Source of the DNA: JAXMEB01 sp046348545
Lineage (GTDB): Bacteria; Pseudomonadota; Gammaproteobacteria; Berkiellales; Berkiellaceae
Assembly (NCBI GenBank): GCA_046348545.1
Contig: JAXMEB010000004.1
Coordinates: 248,001 to 312,000, forward strand
Length of the DNA: 64,000 nucleotides
Reading direction: 5' to 3'
Positions 35,537 through 43,494 of this stretch are shown piece by piece. The stretch's first letter is position 1, and every line of letters begins with the position of its first letter. Under the pieces are notes generated by a model. The model did not search any database and was not told the DNA's origin. It saw only the letters and a list, made by a program, of their open reading frames with translations. The translations under genes and the position numbers were made by a program.

Positions 35537-35664
35537 ATGATCTTGCCACTTATCGCCACAATTTTGGCGATCGTCTAATCATAAGCTAGAAAGCTTGCAT
35601 GATTCTTGGTGACTGGCTAAGCTGGGGGTCGATTTAATCACTAATTTCAAGAATGAGGTTTAAT

Positions 35665-36795
35665 ATGAGCTTAGGTCAATGGTTAAAAGGTAAAGCGAAG
35701 GGTTCTTGGACTTTTGTTACTGAGCATCCTGCGGCGACACTGGGAGTGGTGGCTGCTGCTTCGGTTGCTGGGGTTGTATCAATTTTCGTAGGGCCAGCGG
35801 CTACGCCTATTTTTACAATGCAAGCTGCTACAATGTCTGGTGTTGGTGCTGGTTTAAGCACTGCAGGAGCCGCTAAAGTGGTGCAAACGAGTGCTAATTT
35901 AGTGTCGAGCCAAGTTCAACAACGTAAAACCGTCGCAGCTCAGAAAGCAGCAGAATTGGGACGCATTCGTACAGAAAAAGCATATTACCAAGACATCAAG
36001 GTGCAGTTAGTACAGATCATTAGAGATATGGGCGTTTTACAAGAGATATTTAATCGTTCTAAACACGAAAACTTCAAAACGGGATTGAGCGACATTTTGG
36101 ATGTTCCTAATCAAACATTTAATGGTGTTAGAGATGAGTTCAATACCATTACAAACAAGCAAATTTCTGATGATCAGAGTATTGATTTTAAAGTGAAATT
36201 GAATGGAGTTCAAACAGCTATCACGCAAGCACAGAGATATATTGAGAATTATTCTCTAGAAGTTGCTCAACAAATGCGTGAAGAAACTCGAAAAGCTGAA
36301 GAACTTAATTTAAATCATTTAAATCATTTAATTCAAGAAGAGGCTATGATGTTGCAAGATCAGCAACAAGAAGAAGAGGCCTTAAAGTCAAAGCAAGATG
36401 CTGAACAACACGAATTTGAACAATATGCGAATGAACAAGCGGCTCATGATCAATATTTGGATGAATTAGTTGGCCAGTATATAAAAGATCAAGAAATTCA
36501 AGATTTAATGGATGCTTTTAAGGCTGATGAAGAAGCTCAGCAACTTCCTAATGACTTAGCGATCGTTAGCAACAATGTTGCGCCTATTCAGTTCCAGACT
36601 AGAAAGACAGATCCAGTTGATAATGGTGAACAAGAGGGAACAGGTAAACAACAGAATCGAAAAAGAAAGAAGTCGAGTCATGATTTTGCCCAGAGTGTAG
36701 GCAACGAATCAAAGAAACGAGAACAACCAACCAACGTTTATTTAGACCTGTACCCAGGAGTTAGAAAAACAAGGTACAAAGGGCGTTATAACTAG
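35665..36795 (+). CDS. Unknown protein with hydrophobic N-terminus, coiled coil and VAPIQF motif
   Basis: 376 residues. ATG at 35665 is preferred because GAGGT sits six bases upstream; ATG at 35653 is in frame. Residues 20-75 are Ala/Gly/Val-rich and probably insert in a membrane (LGVVAAASVAGVVSIFVGPA and TPIFTMQAATMSGVGAGLST). Residues 80-290 are Gln/Glu-rich coiled coil. Near the C-terminus LAIVSNNVAPIQF is almost the same as LAIVPPYVAPIQF in the Sec7 protein at 42383, at both protein and DNA level. The tail is basic (KQQNRKRKKSSHDF). Not recognised; a candidate host-directed protein, membrane-active in its N-terminal half. Confidence 0.78.
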   Translation: MSLGQWLKGKAKGSWTFVTEHPAATLGVVAAASVAGVVSIFVGPAATPIFTMQAATMSGVGAGLSTAGAAKVVQTSANLVSSQVQQRKTVAAQKAAELGRIRTEKAYYQDIKVQLVQIIRDMGVLQEIFNRSKHENFKTGLSDILDVPNQTFNGVRDEFNTITNKQISDDQSIDFKVKLNGVQTAITQAQRYIENYSLEVAQQMREETRKAEELNLNHLNHLIQEEAMMLQDQQQEEEALKSKQDAEQHEFEQYANEQAAHDQYLDELVGQYIKDQEIQDLMDAFKADEEAQQLPNDLAIVSNNVAPIQFQTRKTDPVDNGEQEGTGKQQNRKRKKSSHDFAQSVGNESKKREQPTNVYLDLYPGVRKTRYKGRYN

Positions 36796-36798
36796 ATC

Positions 36799-36847
36799 GA
36801 TTCCCGGCCCAAAAGTCAGTTACTAGAGTTTATTTAGGCCGGGAATC
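36799..36847 (+). repeat. Stem-loop with GATTCCCGGCC arms
   Basis: GATTCCCGGCC pairs perfectly with GGCCGGGAATC across 27 bases, just past the stop of the 35665 gene. The flanks repeat GTTATAACTAG directly (36786 and 36851), so it might be a small inserted unit. Confidence 0.55.
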
Positions 36848-36872
36848 AGTGTTATAACTAGCGATCTACAAG

Positions 36873-36893
36873 AAGGGCCTTCGAGCCCTTTTA
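36873..36893 (+). terminator. Rho-independent terminator
   Basis: AAGGGC / GCCCTT around CTTCGA, followed by TTAAT. It ends the 35665 gene transcript before the palindromic element. Confidence 0.7.
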
Positions 36894-36971
36894 ATATTTG
36901 TGGGTATACCCACAACAGATGATTTTTCGGGTAGGCGCCGAGCGTTCGAGACGCAGGAGTGTACACAAAGT

Positions 36972-38199
36972 CTCTGTACAGGACAAAACTATTTAGTTGG
37001 AAGGTCTGCTTTGCTAGTAACTCGCTGAAATAAAAACAAAAAGTGTATAATCTCGATTGTCAAAAAAGAGGTGTACCTGATGTTTTCATTCAACGAGTTA
37101 AAATGCATTTTAAAGCCATATTTTAAAATCGACAATAGGCGTCTTGATTGTCTCGCTCAGATTCTCGTTGCGCTTATTACTGTGCGTACAGTTAATTTAG
37201 TGGAAATAGCGCAAGCAATGCTTACTGGTGGATTATTTGAAGCTCGCTACAAGCGTCTGCGGCGATTTTTTAAGGAGTTCAACGGCTTTTCATTTTCAAT
37301 ATTCTCAAAGTTCATTGCACAATTTTTTCTACCATCTAATATTAAATGGCAATTAGTCATGGATAGAACAAACTGGAAATGGGGCAAAGCTAATATTAAT
37401 ATATTAATGGTATCGGCGGTGTGCGGCACTGTTGCGATCCCATTAATATGGAAATTTCTTCCTAAAAAAGGTGCTTCGAACACGGATGAATGGATAGAAA
37501 TTGTTGAAAAATTTATTGGAATTTTTGGACTCAATGTTATTCAAGAATTACTTGGTGATAGGGAATTCGTAAGTGCCAAATGGTTCCAATGGCTACAGGA
37601 AAAGCAGCTCCCTTTTACAATTCGGCTCAAGAAAAGCATCAGCGTAACCAGCGCCAAAGAGAATAAGACTCATACTCGCACATTGTTCATTAATTTGAGA
37701 CAAGGTCAAGTTCGTTATATAAAAATGCAAAAAACACTATTTGGGATTTCGTTATGGCTAGCTGCCACGCGCGCAGAAGATGGTGAATGGGTAATTGTTG
37801 CAACCAATCACCAGCCTGAATTCGCTTTAGCGAGGTATAAATTGCGATGGAACATCGAGACACTTTTTGGATTTTTAAAATCGAAGGGATTTTGTTTTGA
37901 AGATACCCATATTACGCTTCCAGAACGATTACATAATTTATTATCAGTGTTGGTGATAGCATTTTGTTTAGCATATAAAGCAGGTCAAATTGTAGCAAAA
38001 GAAATACCTATTAAAAGAAAGAAGCATGGCCGATTGGAAAAAAGTATACTTCGGGTTGGGTTAGATTTATTAAGAGAGATATTTTTTAAAATGGCACGTT
38101 CAGTTAATAATTTTGTTGATGAGATAGCCCCATTTTTCTCAAAAATGGGGTGGTCAATTTGATTTTTTCAAGGAGTTAAATGTTTTGTCCTGTACAGAG
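36972..38199 (+). mobile_element. IS4-family insertion sequence, copy 2 (1228 bp, intact)
   Basis: Ends CTCTGTACAGGACAAAAC and GTTTTGTCCTGTACAGAG; 9-bp direct repeats ACACAAAGT at 36963-36971 and 38200-38208. It carries one complete transposase gene and is the probable source of active transposase for the other two copies. Confidence 0.96.
37080..38162 (+). CDS. IS4-family DDE transposase, full length
   Basis: 360 residues from ATG at 37080, with AGAGGTG eight bases upstream (GTG at 37071 is an in-frame alternative). The DDE residues are in VMDRTNWKWGKANINIL (Asp), LLGDREFVSAKWFQWL (Asp) and the YREK signature YKLRWNIETLFGFLK (Y-x2-R-x3-E-x6-K, catalytic Glu). The C-terminus is helical (HNLLSVLVIAFCLAYKAGQI). 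It catalyses cut-and-paste transposition at the CTGTACAGGAC ends. The other two copies of this gene in the window are frameshifted. Confidence 0.96.
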   Translation: MFSFNELKCILKPYFKIDNRRLDCLAQILVALITVRTVNLVEIAQAMLTGGLFEARYKRLRRFFKEFNGFSFSIFSKFIAQFFLPSNIKWQLVMDRTNWKWGKANINILMVSAVCGTVAIPLIWKFLPKKGASNTDEWIEIVEKFIGIFGLNVIQELLGDREFVSAKWFQWLQEKQLPFTIRLKKSISVTSAKENKTHTRTLFINLRQGQVRYIKMQKTLFGISLWLAATRAEDGEWVIVATNHQPEFALARYKLRWNIETLFGFLKSKGFCFEDTHITLPERLHNLLSVLVIAFCLAYKAGQIVAKEIPIKRKKHGRLEKSILRVGLDLLREIFFKMARSVNNFVDEIAPFFSKMGWSI

Positions 38200-38396
38200 A
38201 CACAAAGTACATGACTGCGATGAGGATCGCGAAGGCAACAACCCCGAAAATTCAGCTGTGAAGGGTATATATACTCTGAAATGTGTAGATACAAGCACCG
38301 CTCATACTCCATTTTAGCCGAATCATCTGAATTCACTGGTTGAAAGAAGATACTTTTATTAAGCTGGGTTAATTGAAGAAAGAGGGGGTATTTATT

Positions 38397-39239
38397 GTGT
38401 TTAATTTAATTAAAAACTTGTTCAATTATTTCAGAAGTCCAGCTCAAAACAACCCTAATGCAGCAGGCCCAAATCCGCATGCCCCGATTGTCGGAGGTCC
38501 TGTGCCGGCTGTTGTGCCCCATGTACAACCTAATCCTGCATTTCAAGCAGATCCACGTCGAAAAGCTGAAGAAGAGGCCATGAAAGGTTTATTTAGTCAA
38601 TTTGGAAATTTTTTCAATAGAATTAAAAATCCTAAGCCTCAGAATCGAGATGATAAGGCTCAGTTTCCTGGGATATTACAAGCGTTCTTTAATTTCTTTA
38701 GCTTTGCGGGAGCTGAAAGCTATCGACGTTGGAAAAATCCAGAAGCTGATCCAGCAAAAGAAGCTGAAATGCAAAAACTATGGGATATTCAAAAAGGACC
38801 TATGCAAATTAATTTCGCTTTAGATTTGATTAAGGGTGTTTTAGGTATTTTTGGTGGCAAACTCATGGCTAAAATTAACCCTTTCTTTGATGCGATAAGC
38901 GGTATGTTAAGTGATCGTTCAGAGATGGCCTTTGAACAAGAGGTGGCCGAAGGACGTATGGATGCTGATTTACTCAAAAAGCACAAAGCCTCTCAGAAGC
39001 TAGGTCGTGAACAGTCTGCTCAAATAGCGAAAACTGGATTTTCAGAACTCAAAAATATTATGCGAGAAAATAGTTCACGTCGGCCCCAATCAGTTGTAGG
39101 AAATCGTCGGAATCAAATGTTGACAGGATTCAAAAAAACAACACCACAGCAGTTTGTTGCAGCCAATGCTGAGGACATTGTTGCTAAAAATAAGCAAGTG
39201 CGTGAAAAAATCAAGGCACACAAACGAGCGCGTCCTTAA
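38397..39239 (+). CDS. Unknown basic protein between two IS copies
   Basis: 280 residues from GTG at 38397, chosen because AGAGGGGG sits eight bases upstream; a TTG at 38373 is in frame. The N-terminus VFNLIKNLFNYF is amphipathic, followed by a Pro/Asn-rich stretch (QNNPNAAGPNPHAPIVGGPV). The middle is helical (GPMQINFALDLIKGVLGIFG, a possible hydrophobic helix) and the C-terminus strongly basic (KNKQVREKIKAHKRARP). No family recognised. It is followed after 20 bases by another small gene. Composition suggests a lineage-specific accessory protein. Confidence 0.75.
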   Translation: MFNLIKNLFNYFRSPAQNNPNAAGPNPHAPIVGGPVPAVVPHVQPNPAFQADPRRKAEEEAMKGLFSQFGNFFNRIKNPKPQNRDDKAQFPGILQAFFNFFSFAGAESYRRWKNPEADPAKEAEMQKLWDIQKGPMQINFALDLIKGVLGIFGGKLMAKINPFFDAISGMLSDRSEMAFEQEVAEGRMDADLLKKHKASQKLGREQSAQIAKTGFSELKNIMRENSSRRPQSVVGNRRNQMLTGFKKTTPQQFVAANAEDIVAKNKQVREKIKAHKRARP

Positions 39240-39259
39240 TTCGCTAATTGGAGCCACCT

Positions 39260-39579
39260 ATGTCAATATTAAAATTTTTAAAATGGTTAAAGATATGGTG
39301 TGGCTCGCATGCCTTCCCACTGAAGATAAAAAATATCGTTCATCGGAACGAGCGAACTTGCACCGAAATTCAACTCAAGCTAAAAAGAACAATGTGCCGA
39401 TGGATGCGAGTTTGCTGGAAGATGGATTTTTAATGCCCAAACAAAGAATGGATAAGCCAGCCTTTGCCGTGGATACGGTTTCGATTATTGAGACTAATGA
39501 GAGAGTGGCTGGCAATGATAGACGCGTTCGATATGCGCAATTTCATGATCCAAGACATTTACCTTTTAAAGTTAAATGA
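39260..39579 (+). pseudogene. Small unknown gene, possibly frameshifted
   Basis: A good Shine-Dalgarno (GGAG at 39250) sits before ATG at 39260, which reads MSILKFLKWLKIWCGSHAFP, but the coding-looking sequence downstream is in another frame (TEDKKYRSSERANLHRNSTQ, VPMDASLLEDGFLMPKQRMD, VRYAQFHDPRHLPFKVK), ending at 39579. Either a frameshift near 39310-39330 joins them, or the real gene starts at ATG 39283 (MVKDMVWLACLP, 98 residues). Not recognised. Its stop is immediately followed by the palindromic element at 39580. Confidence 0.5.
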
Positions 39580-39646
39580 TATACCCACAACAGTTGATTT
39601 TTCGGGTAGGCGCCGAGCGTTCGAGTCGCAGGAGTGTACATAAAGT

Positions 39647-40872
39647 CTCTGTACAGGACAAAACATTTAACTCCTTGAAAAATCAAATTGACCACCCCAT
39701 TTTTGAGAAAAATGGGGGCTATCTCATCAACAAAATTATTAACTGAACGTGCCATTTTAAAAAATATCTCTCTTAATAAATCTAACCCAACCCGAAGTAT
39801 ACTTTTTTCCAATCGGCCATGCTTCTTTCTTTAATAGGTATTTCTTTTGCTACAATTTGACCTGCTTTATATGCTAAACAAAATGCTATCACCAACACTG
39901 ATAATAAATTATGTAATCGTTCTGGAAGCGTAATATGGGTATCTTCAAAACAAAATCCCTTCGATTTTAAAAATCAAAAAGTGTCTCGATGTTCCATCGC
40001 AATTTATACCTCGCTAAAGCGAATTCAGGCTGGTGATTGGTTGCAACAATTACCCATTCACCATCTTCTGCGCGCGTGGCAGCTAGCCATAACGAAATCC
40101 CAAATAGTGTTTTTTGCATTTTTATATAACGAACTTGACCTTGTCTCAAATTAATGAACAATGTGCGAGTATGAGTCTTATTCTCTTTGGCGCTGGTTAC
40201 GCTGATGCTTTTCTTGAGCCGAATTGTAAAAGGGAGCTGCTTTTCCTGTAGCCATTGGAACCATTTGGCACTTACGAATTCCCTATCACCAAGTAATTCT
40301 TGAATAACATTGAGTCCAAAAATTCCAATAAATTTTTCAACAATTTCTATCCATTCATCCGTGTTCGAAGCACCTTTTTTAGGAAGAAATTTCCATATTA
40401 ATGGGATCGCAACAGTGCCGCACACCGCCGATACCATTAATATATTAATATTAGCTTTGCCCCATTTCCAGTTTGTTCTATCCATGACTAATTGCCATTT
40501 AATATTAGATGGTAGAAAAAATTGTGCAATGAACTTTGAGAATATTGAAAATGAAAAGCCGTTGAACTCCTTAAAAAATCGCCGCAGACGCTTGTAGCGA
40601 GCTTCAAATAATCCACCAGTAAGCATTGCTTGCGCTATTTCCACTAAATTAACTGTACGCACAGTAATAAGCGCAACGAGAATCTGAGCGAGACAATCAA
40701 GACGCCTATTGTCGATTTTAAAATATGGCTTTAAAATGCATTTTAACTCGTTGAATGAAAACATCAGGTACACCTCTTTTTTGACAATCGAGATTATACA
40801 CTTTTTGTTTTTATTTCAGCGAGTTACTAGCAAAGCAGACCTTCCAACTAAATAGTTTTGTCCTGTACAGAG
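39647..40872 (-). mobile_element. IS4-family insertion sequence, copy 3 (1226 bp, decayed)
   Basis: Same ends as copies 1 and 2; 9-bp duplication ACATAAAGT at 39638-39646 and 40873-40881. Several single-base indels, including one in the non-coding end. The transposase is on the minus strand. Confidence 0.95.
39683..40773 (-). pseudogene. IS4-family transposase, frameshifted
   Basis: Intact from the N-terminus (MFSFNELKCILKPYFK) to WNIETLF, where one C is missing near 39975 (AAATCAAAAAG for AAATCCAAAAAG). A second T is missing near 39833 (TTCTTTAATAGG for TTCTTTTAATAGG), and it shares with copy 1 the extra G near the 3' end. The catalytic residues are before or at the first break, but the C-terminal helical part is lost. 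Confidence 0.93.
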
Positions 40873-41009
40873 ACATAAAGTACATGACTGCGGTGAGAAT
40901 CGCGAAGGCAACAACCCCGAAAATTCAGCTGTGAAGGGTATAGCATCAGCATCACGCTCCTATCGAAACCGTTTGCCGCATGATTTGAACAGAATGTCGT
41001 GATTCACTA

Positions 41010-41075
41010 GGGCGTGTTGACATTTCGCCGCTCCGCACCACGCCTACGTGCCGCGGCTTGTCCGCGGCATCCAGT
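41010..41075 (+). repeat. Left terminal inverted repeat of the IS5-like element
   Basis: GGGCGTGTTGACATTTCGCC ... GTCCGCGGCATCCAGT. It contains an inner palindrome TGCCGCGGCTTGTCCGCGGC + A, so each end can form its own hairpin. Pairs with 42249-42314. Confidence 0.93.
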
Positions 41076-41171
41076 TGTTAAATTTCTAAATCAGAGATTT
41101 GAATGCAACTCATTGATTAATGAGAGCAAACTCGTAAAATTTATTCGTCTAAAATAACATACGAGTTTGCA

Positions 41172-41920
41172 ATGGCCCGACTCATGCTCAGTGATGAGCT
41201 GTGGTCGAAGCTAAGGACGATCATGCAACAACAAGGGATCTATGACAAGCCCGAATTGCGCCTCATGGTTGAAGCGATGTTATATCGTTTGCGAGTAGGC
41301 TGTCCTTGGCGAGACTTACCAGCAGAATTTGGATGCTGGAATTCAATATTCCAAAAATTCAATCGTTGGTCTTCAAAGAACAAATTGGTTAAAATTTTTA
41401 AATCTCTGGTGCAAGATCCTGATCTTGAATGGACGTTTATTGATGCCAGTATTATAAGGGCTCATCAGCACAGTGCTGGTGCAGCGAGTAAAGAGAATCA
41501 AGCTATTGGAAAATCTGTAGGCGGAAACACAACGAAAATTCACATGGTCGTTGACGCATATGGCTTCCCAATTGAGTTTGATTTAACTGGTGGAGAAGTT
41601 CATGATTGCAAAGCGGCGCCAGAATTAATTGAGAAACTTCCCACCTCAGATTATACGGTTGCTGATAAAGGTTATGACAGTGAAGAGGTTCGAGAACTCA
41701 TTCGAAAAAAAGCATCAACACCAGTGATTCCAAGGAAAAAAATTCAAAAACAGGAAATGCAGACATAGACTGGTCCTTGTATAAATATAGGCATCTGGTT
41801 GAAAATGTTTTTGCACGACTCAAACATTTTAGAGCAATTGCAACAAGATATGACAAATTGAAGCGTAATTATGCTTCAATGCTGGCAATAGCATGTTCTT
41901 ATCTGTGGCTGCCAATGTGA
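41172..41920 (+). CDS. IS5-family transposase, two frames joined by a -1 slip
   Basis: The first frame (198 codons, to 41768) holds MARLMLSDELWSKLRTIM, the first catalytic Asp in WTFIDASIIRAHQHSAGA, and the second in YTVADKGYDSEEVRELI. At A7 (41736-41742) a -1 shift leads into NADIDWSLYKYRHLVENVFA, RLKHFRAIATRYDKLKRNYA and LWLPM, ending at 41920, which carries the catalytic Glu (VENVFARLK). A AAA AAA is a standard slippery sequence and two-frame transposases are typical of the IS427-type group, so programmed frameshifting is more likely than decay. The fused product is about 249 residues. Confidence 0.88.
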
Positions 41921-41958
41921 TAATATTGTTCAAAAGACAGTATGGATAAGTAAATTTT

Positions 41959-42249
41959 ATGAAGTCATATTATGTTTATATCTTATCAAGCCAGCGAAAC
42001 GGAACGCTTTATGTGGGCTCTACAACAGATCTTGTAAAAAGGGTTTGGGAGCATAAAAATAAGGTAATTCGTGGTTTTACGGAAAAATATAACGTAAATC
42101 AGCTTGTTTATTATGAAATACACGAATTGTACTTAGAGGCCGCCAGACGGGAAAAACGTTTTAAAAATTGGTGTAGACAGTGGAAGTTGAATTTAATTGA
42201 AGAATTTAACCCAACCTGGTGTGATCTATATCAAGAAATCTGCTCGTAA
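41959..42249 (+). CDS. GIY-YIG nuclease domain protein (UPF0213-like)
   Basis: 96 residues. The GIY-YIG core is visible: MKSYYVYILSSQRNGTLYVG (VYI and YVG strands), STTDLVKRVWEHKN (Arg, His), and the metal-binding Glu in YEIHELYLEAARREKRFKNW. Single-domain GIY-YIG proteins of this type have no settled function. It lies inside the inverted repeats of the IS5-like element, 38 bases after the transposase; its stop codon overlaps the first base of the right repeat, so it travels with the element. Confidence 0.92.
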   Translation: MKSYYVYILSSQRNGTLYVGSTTDLVKRVWEHKNKVIRGFTEKYNVNQLVYYEIHELYLEAARREKRFKNWCRQWKLNLIEEFNPTWCDLYQEICS

Positions 42250-42314
42250 CTGGATGCCGCGGACAAGCCGCGGCACGTAGGCGTGGTGCCGAGCGGCGAA
42301 ATGTCAACACGCCC
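42249..42314 (-). repeat. Right terminal inverted repeat of the IS5-like element
   Basis: ACTGGATGCCGCGGACAAGC ... CAACACGCCC, inverse of 41010-41075 with one difference (GAGCGG for the complement of CTCCGC). Confidence 0.93.
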
Positions 42315-42382
42315 TAGAGATCTAGTTATTTTTTTCGGTATTATTCATTTGCAAATCATTTATTTATTAAGCAGGTTTAAAA

Positions 42383-43417
42383 ATGAAGTCTGGAATCGAT
42401 GTCTCAAAATTAGATGAAATCTATAGCAAACCAAAGATCAGGAATATCCCTCAGGTGATCCCTAATAAAAATGCGGGATATTTTAGTATGTTCCTAGATC
42501 TTTTTAGGCCCCCCGTTACTCGCCTCGTGCGGATGGCTGATTTTGGGAATGAGGATCATGCTCGATTGATAGCTTGTTTTAATCGTAATCCTAATAAAAC
42601 AATTTCAAAATGGCTCAAAGATTTAAACCTGGAAGAGCAAATCCAATCAATCCATTGGCTTATCACTGAACACCCAGGATTAATTTCAGCTGAAAAAGTT
42701 GGTGAATTATTAAGTGAGCCGTCCAGTGAAACTATTGCCTGGTCAAATGGTCTTTTAGAATCATATTTAAATACCCGATTTGATTTTAAAGGTAAGTCGA
42801 TTGTCGATTGTTTTAGTGAGTTTTTGAAGGCTGATTTTAAATTACCAGGTGAAGCACAAAAAATTGATAGAATGATGTCCGGGTTTTCCAAGAAGTATCT
42901 CTCAGACAACCCTGATTGTACTCAGATTGAAGATCGGGATGCTGCTTATGTCCTCTCATTTTCAATGATTATGTTGAATACCGATTTGCATAACCCTAAT
43001 GTCGCAAAAAGCAATAAGATGTCCTTTGAGGCTTTTGCTAGAAATCTAAGCGGTGTTAATAAAGGTGGTGATTTTAAAGCTCCCTTTTTAAGACACATTT
43101 ACGACTATATTAATCAGAATCCATTGATATGGGATAGAGCGAGTGAAGTACAAAATCAAGTAGAGTCTGATTTTGAACAGCTGAAACCACTGTCTGCAAA
43201 ATTCGACTCCAATGTAAGTCAAGACATTGAACTGGCTCTAGATACTGATGTGCCGTTTGATCCTGACTTATTAGCAATCGTTCCCCCCTATGTCGCGCCT
43301 ATTCAGTTCCACATTACAGCGGCAGATGAAGATCAAGCTAACGAACAACGACGTAAACAACGTACCGAGAAAATTAATGCTAAGGAAATCCGAGTTGATT
43401 ATACCCTTCACAGTTGA
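42383..43417 (+). CDS. Sec7-domain Arf guanine-nucleotide exchange factor (RalF-like)
   Basis: 344 residues. A Sec7 domain spans about residues 57-245. Motif 1 is FKLPGEAQKIDRMMSGFSKK, with the catalytic glutamate finger at Glu157. Motif 2 is DAAYVLSFSMIMLNTDLHNP followed by KMSFEAFARNLSGVNKG. Sec7 domains are a eukaryotic family that activates Arf GTPases; in bacteria they are known from Legionella and Rickettsia RalF. RalF carries a C-terminal capping domain after Sec7. Here only about 100 residues follow, including LAIVPPYVAPIQF (297-309), which is shared with the 35665 protein. The last residues (YTLHS) and the stop are supplied by a palindromic element. The intact active site suggests a working Arf-GEF delivered to a host cell. 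Confidence 0.93.
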   Translation: MKSGIDVSKLDEIYSKPKIRNIPQVIPNKNAGYFSMFLDLFRPPVTRLVRMADFGNEDHARLIACFNRNPNKTISKWLKDLNLEEQIQSIHWLITEHPGLISAEKVGELLSEPSSETIAWSNGLLESYLNTRFDFKGKSIVDCFSEFLKADFKLPGEAQKIDRMMSGFSKKYLSDNPDCTQIEDRDAAYVLSFSMIMLNTDLHNPNVAKSNKMSFEAFARNLSGVNKGGDFKAPFLRHIYDYINQNPLIWDRASEVQNQVESDFEQLKPLSAKFDSNVSQDIELALDTDVPFDPDLLAIVPPYVAPIQFHITAADEDQANEQRRKQRTEKINAKEIRVDYTLHS

Positions 43418-43494
43418 ATTTTCGGGGTTGCTTGTTGGTCTGTAGCTCGTAAGAGCGTAGGCAGGTACCCGAAAAATCATCTGTTCTGGGTCTA
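43400..43494 (+). repeat. Palindromic element, short type B (copy 10)
   Basis: 95 bases, from TATACCCTTCACAGTTGAAT to ATCATCTGTTCTGGGTCTA. About 33 bases of the type B core are deleted. It provides the stop of the Sec7 gene (AGT TGA) and its other end overlaps the wrbA stop (TAG). Confidence 0.9.

Larger units (their letters stand above)
36905..38269 (+). repeat. Palindromic element, type A, split by IS4-family copy 2 (copy 8)
   Basis: Left part 36905-36971, right part 38200-38269; the duplicated ACACAAAGT flanks the IS. In this copy the IS is in the opposite orientation to copies 1 and 3 relative to the element. Confidence 0.93.
39580..40942 (+). repeat. Palindromic element, type A, split by IS4-family copy 3 (copy 9)
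   Basis: Left part 39580-39646, right part 40873-40942 with duplicated ACATAAAGT. Here the target has T where copies 1 and 2 have C, on both sides, so the variation preceded the IS insertion. Confidence 0.93.
41010..42314 (+). mobile_element. IS5-like element with 66-bp inverted repeats and a GIY-YIG passenger gene
   Basis: The 1305-bp unit is bounded by 66-bp terminal inverted repeats with one mismatch, beginning GGGCGTGTTGACATTTCGCC, and flanked by TA on both sides (41008-41009, 42315-42316). It holds a two-frame transposase and a downstream GIY-YIG gene. The length of the repeats and the passenger gene are unusual for IS5-family elements. A remnant end is seen at 10811-10837. Confidence 0.88.

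Noticed and set aside
37247..37534. 95-codon antisense ORF found in all three IS4 copies
   Set aside because: It is repeated only because the IS is repeated and is a frame shadow of the transposase.
36972..40872. Composite transposon formed by IS4 copies 2 and 3 around the 38397 and 39260 genes
   Set aside because: Each IS has its own pair of 9-bp duplications (ACACAAAGT for copy 2, ACATAAAGT for copy 3), so they inserted one by one. A composite would show duplications only at its outer ends.
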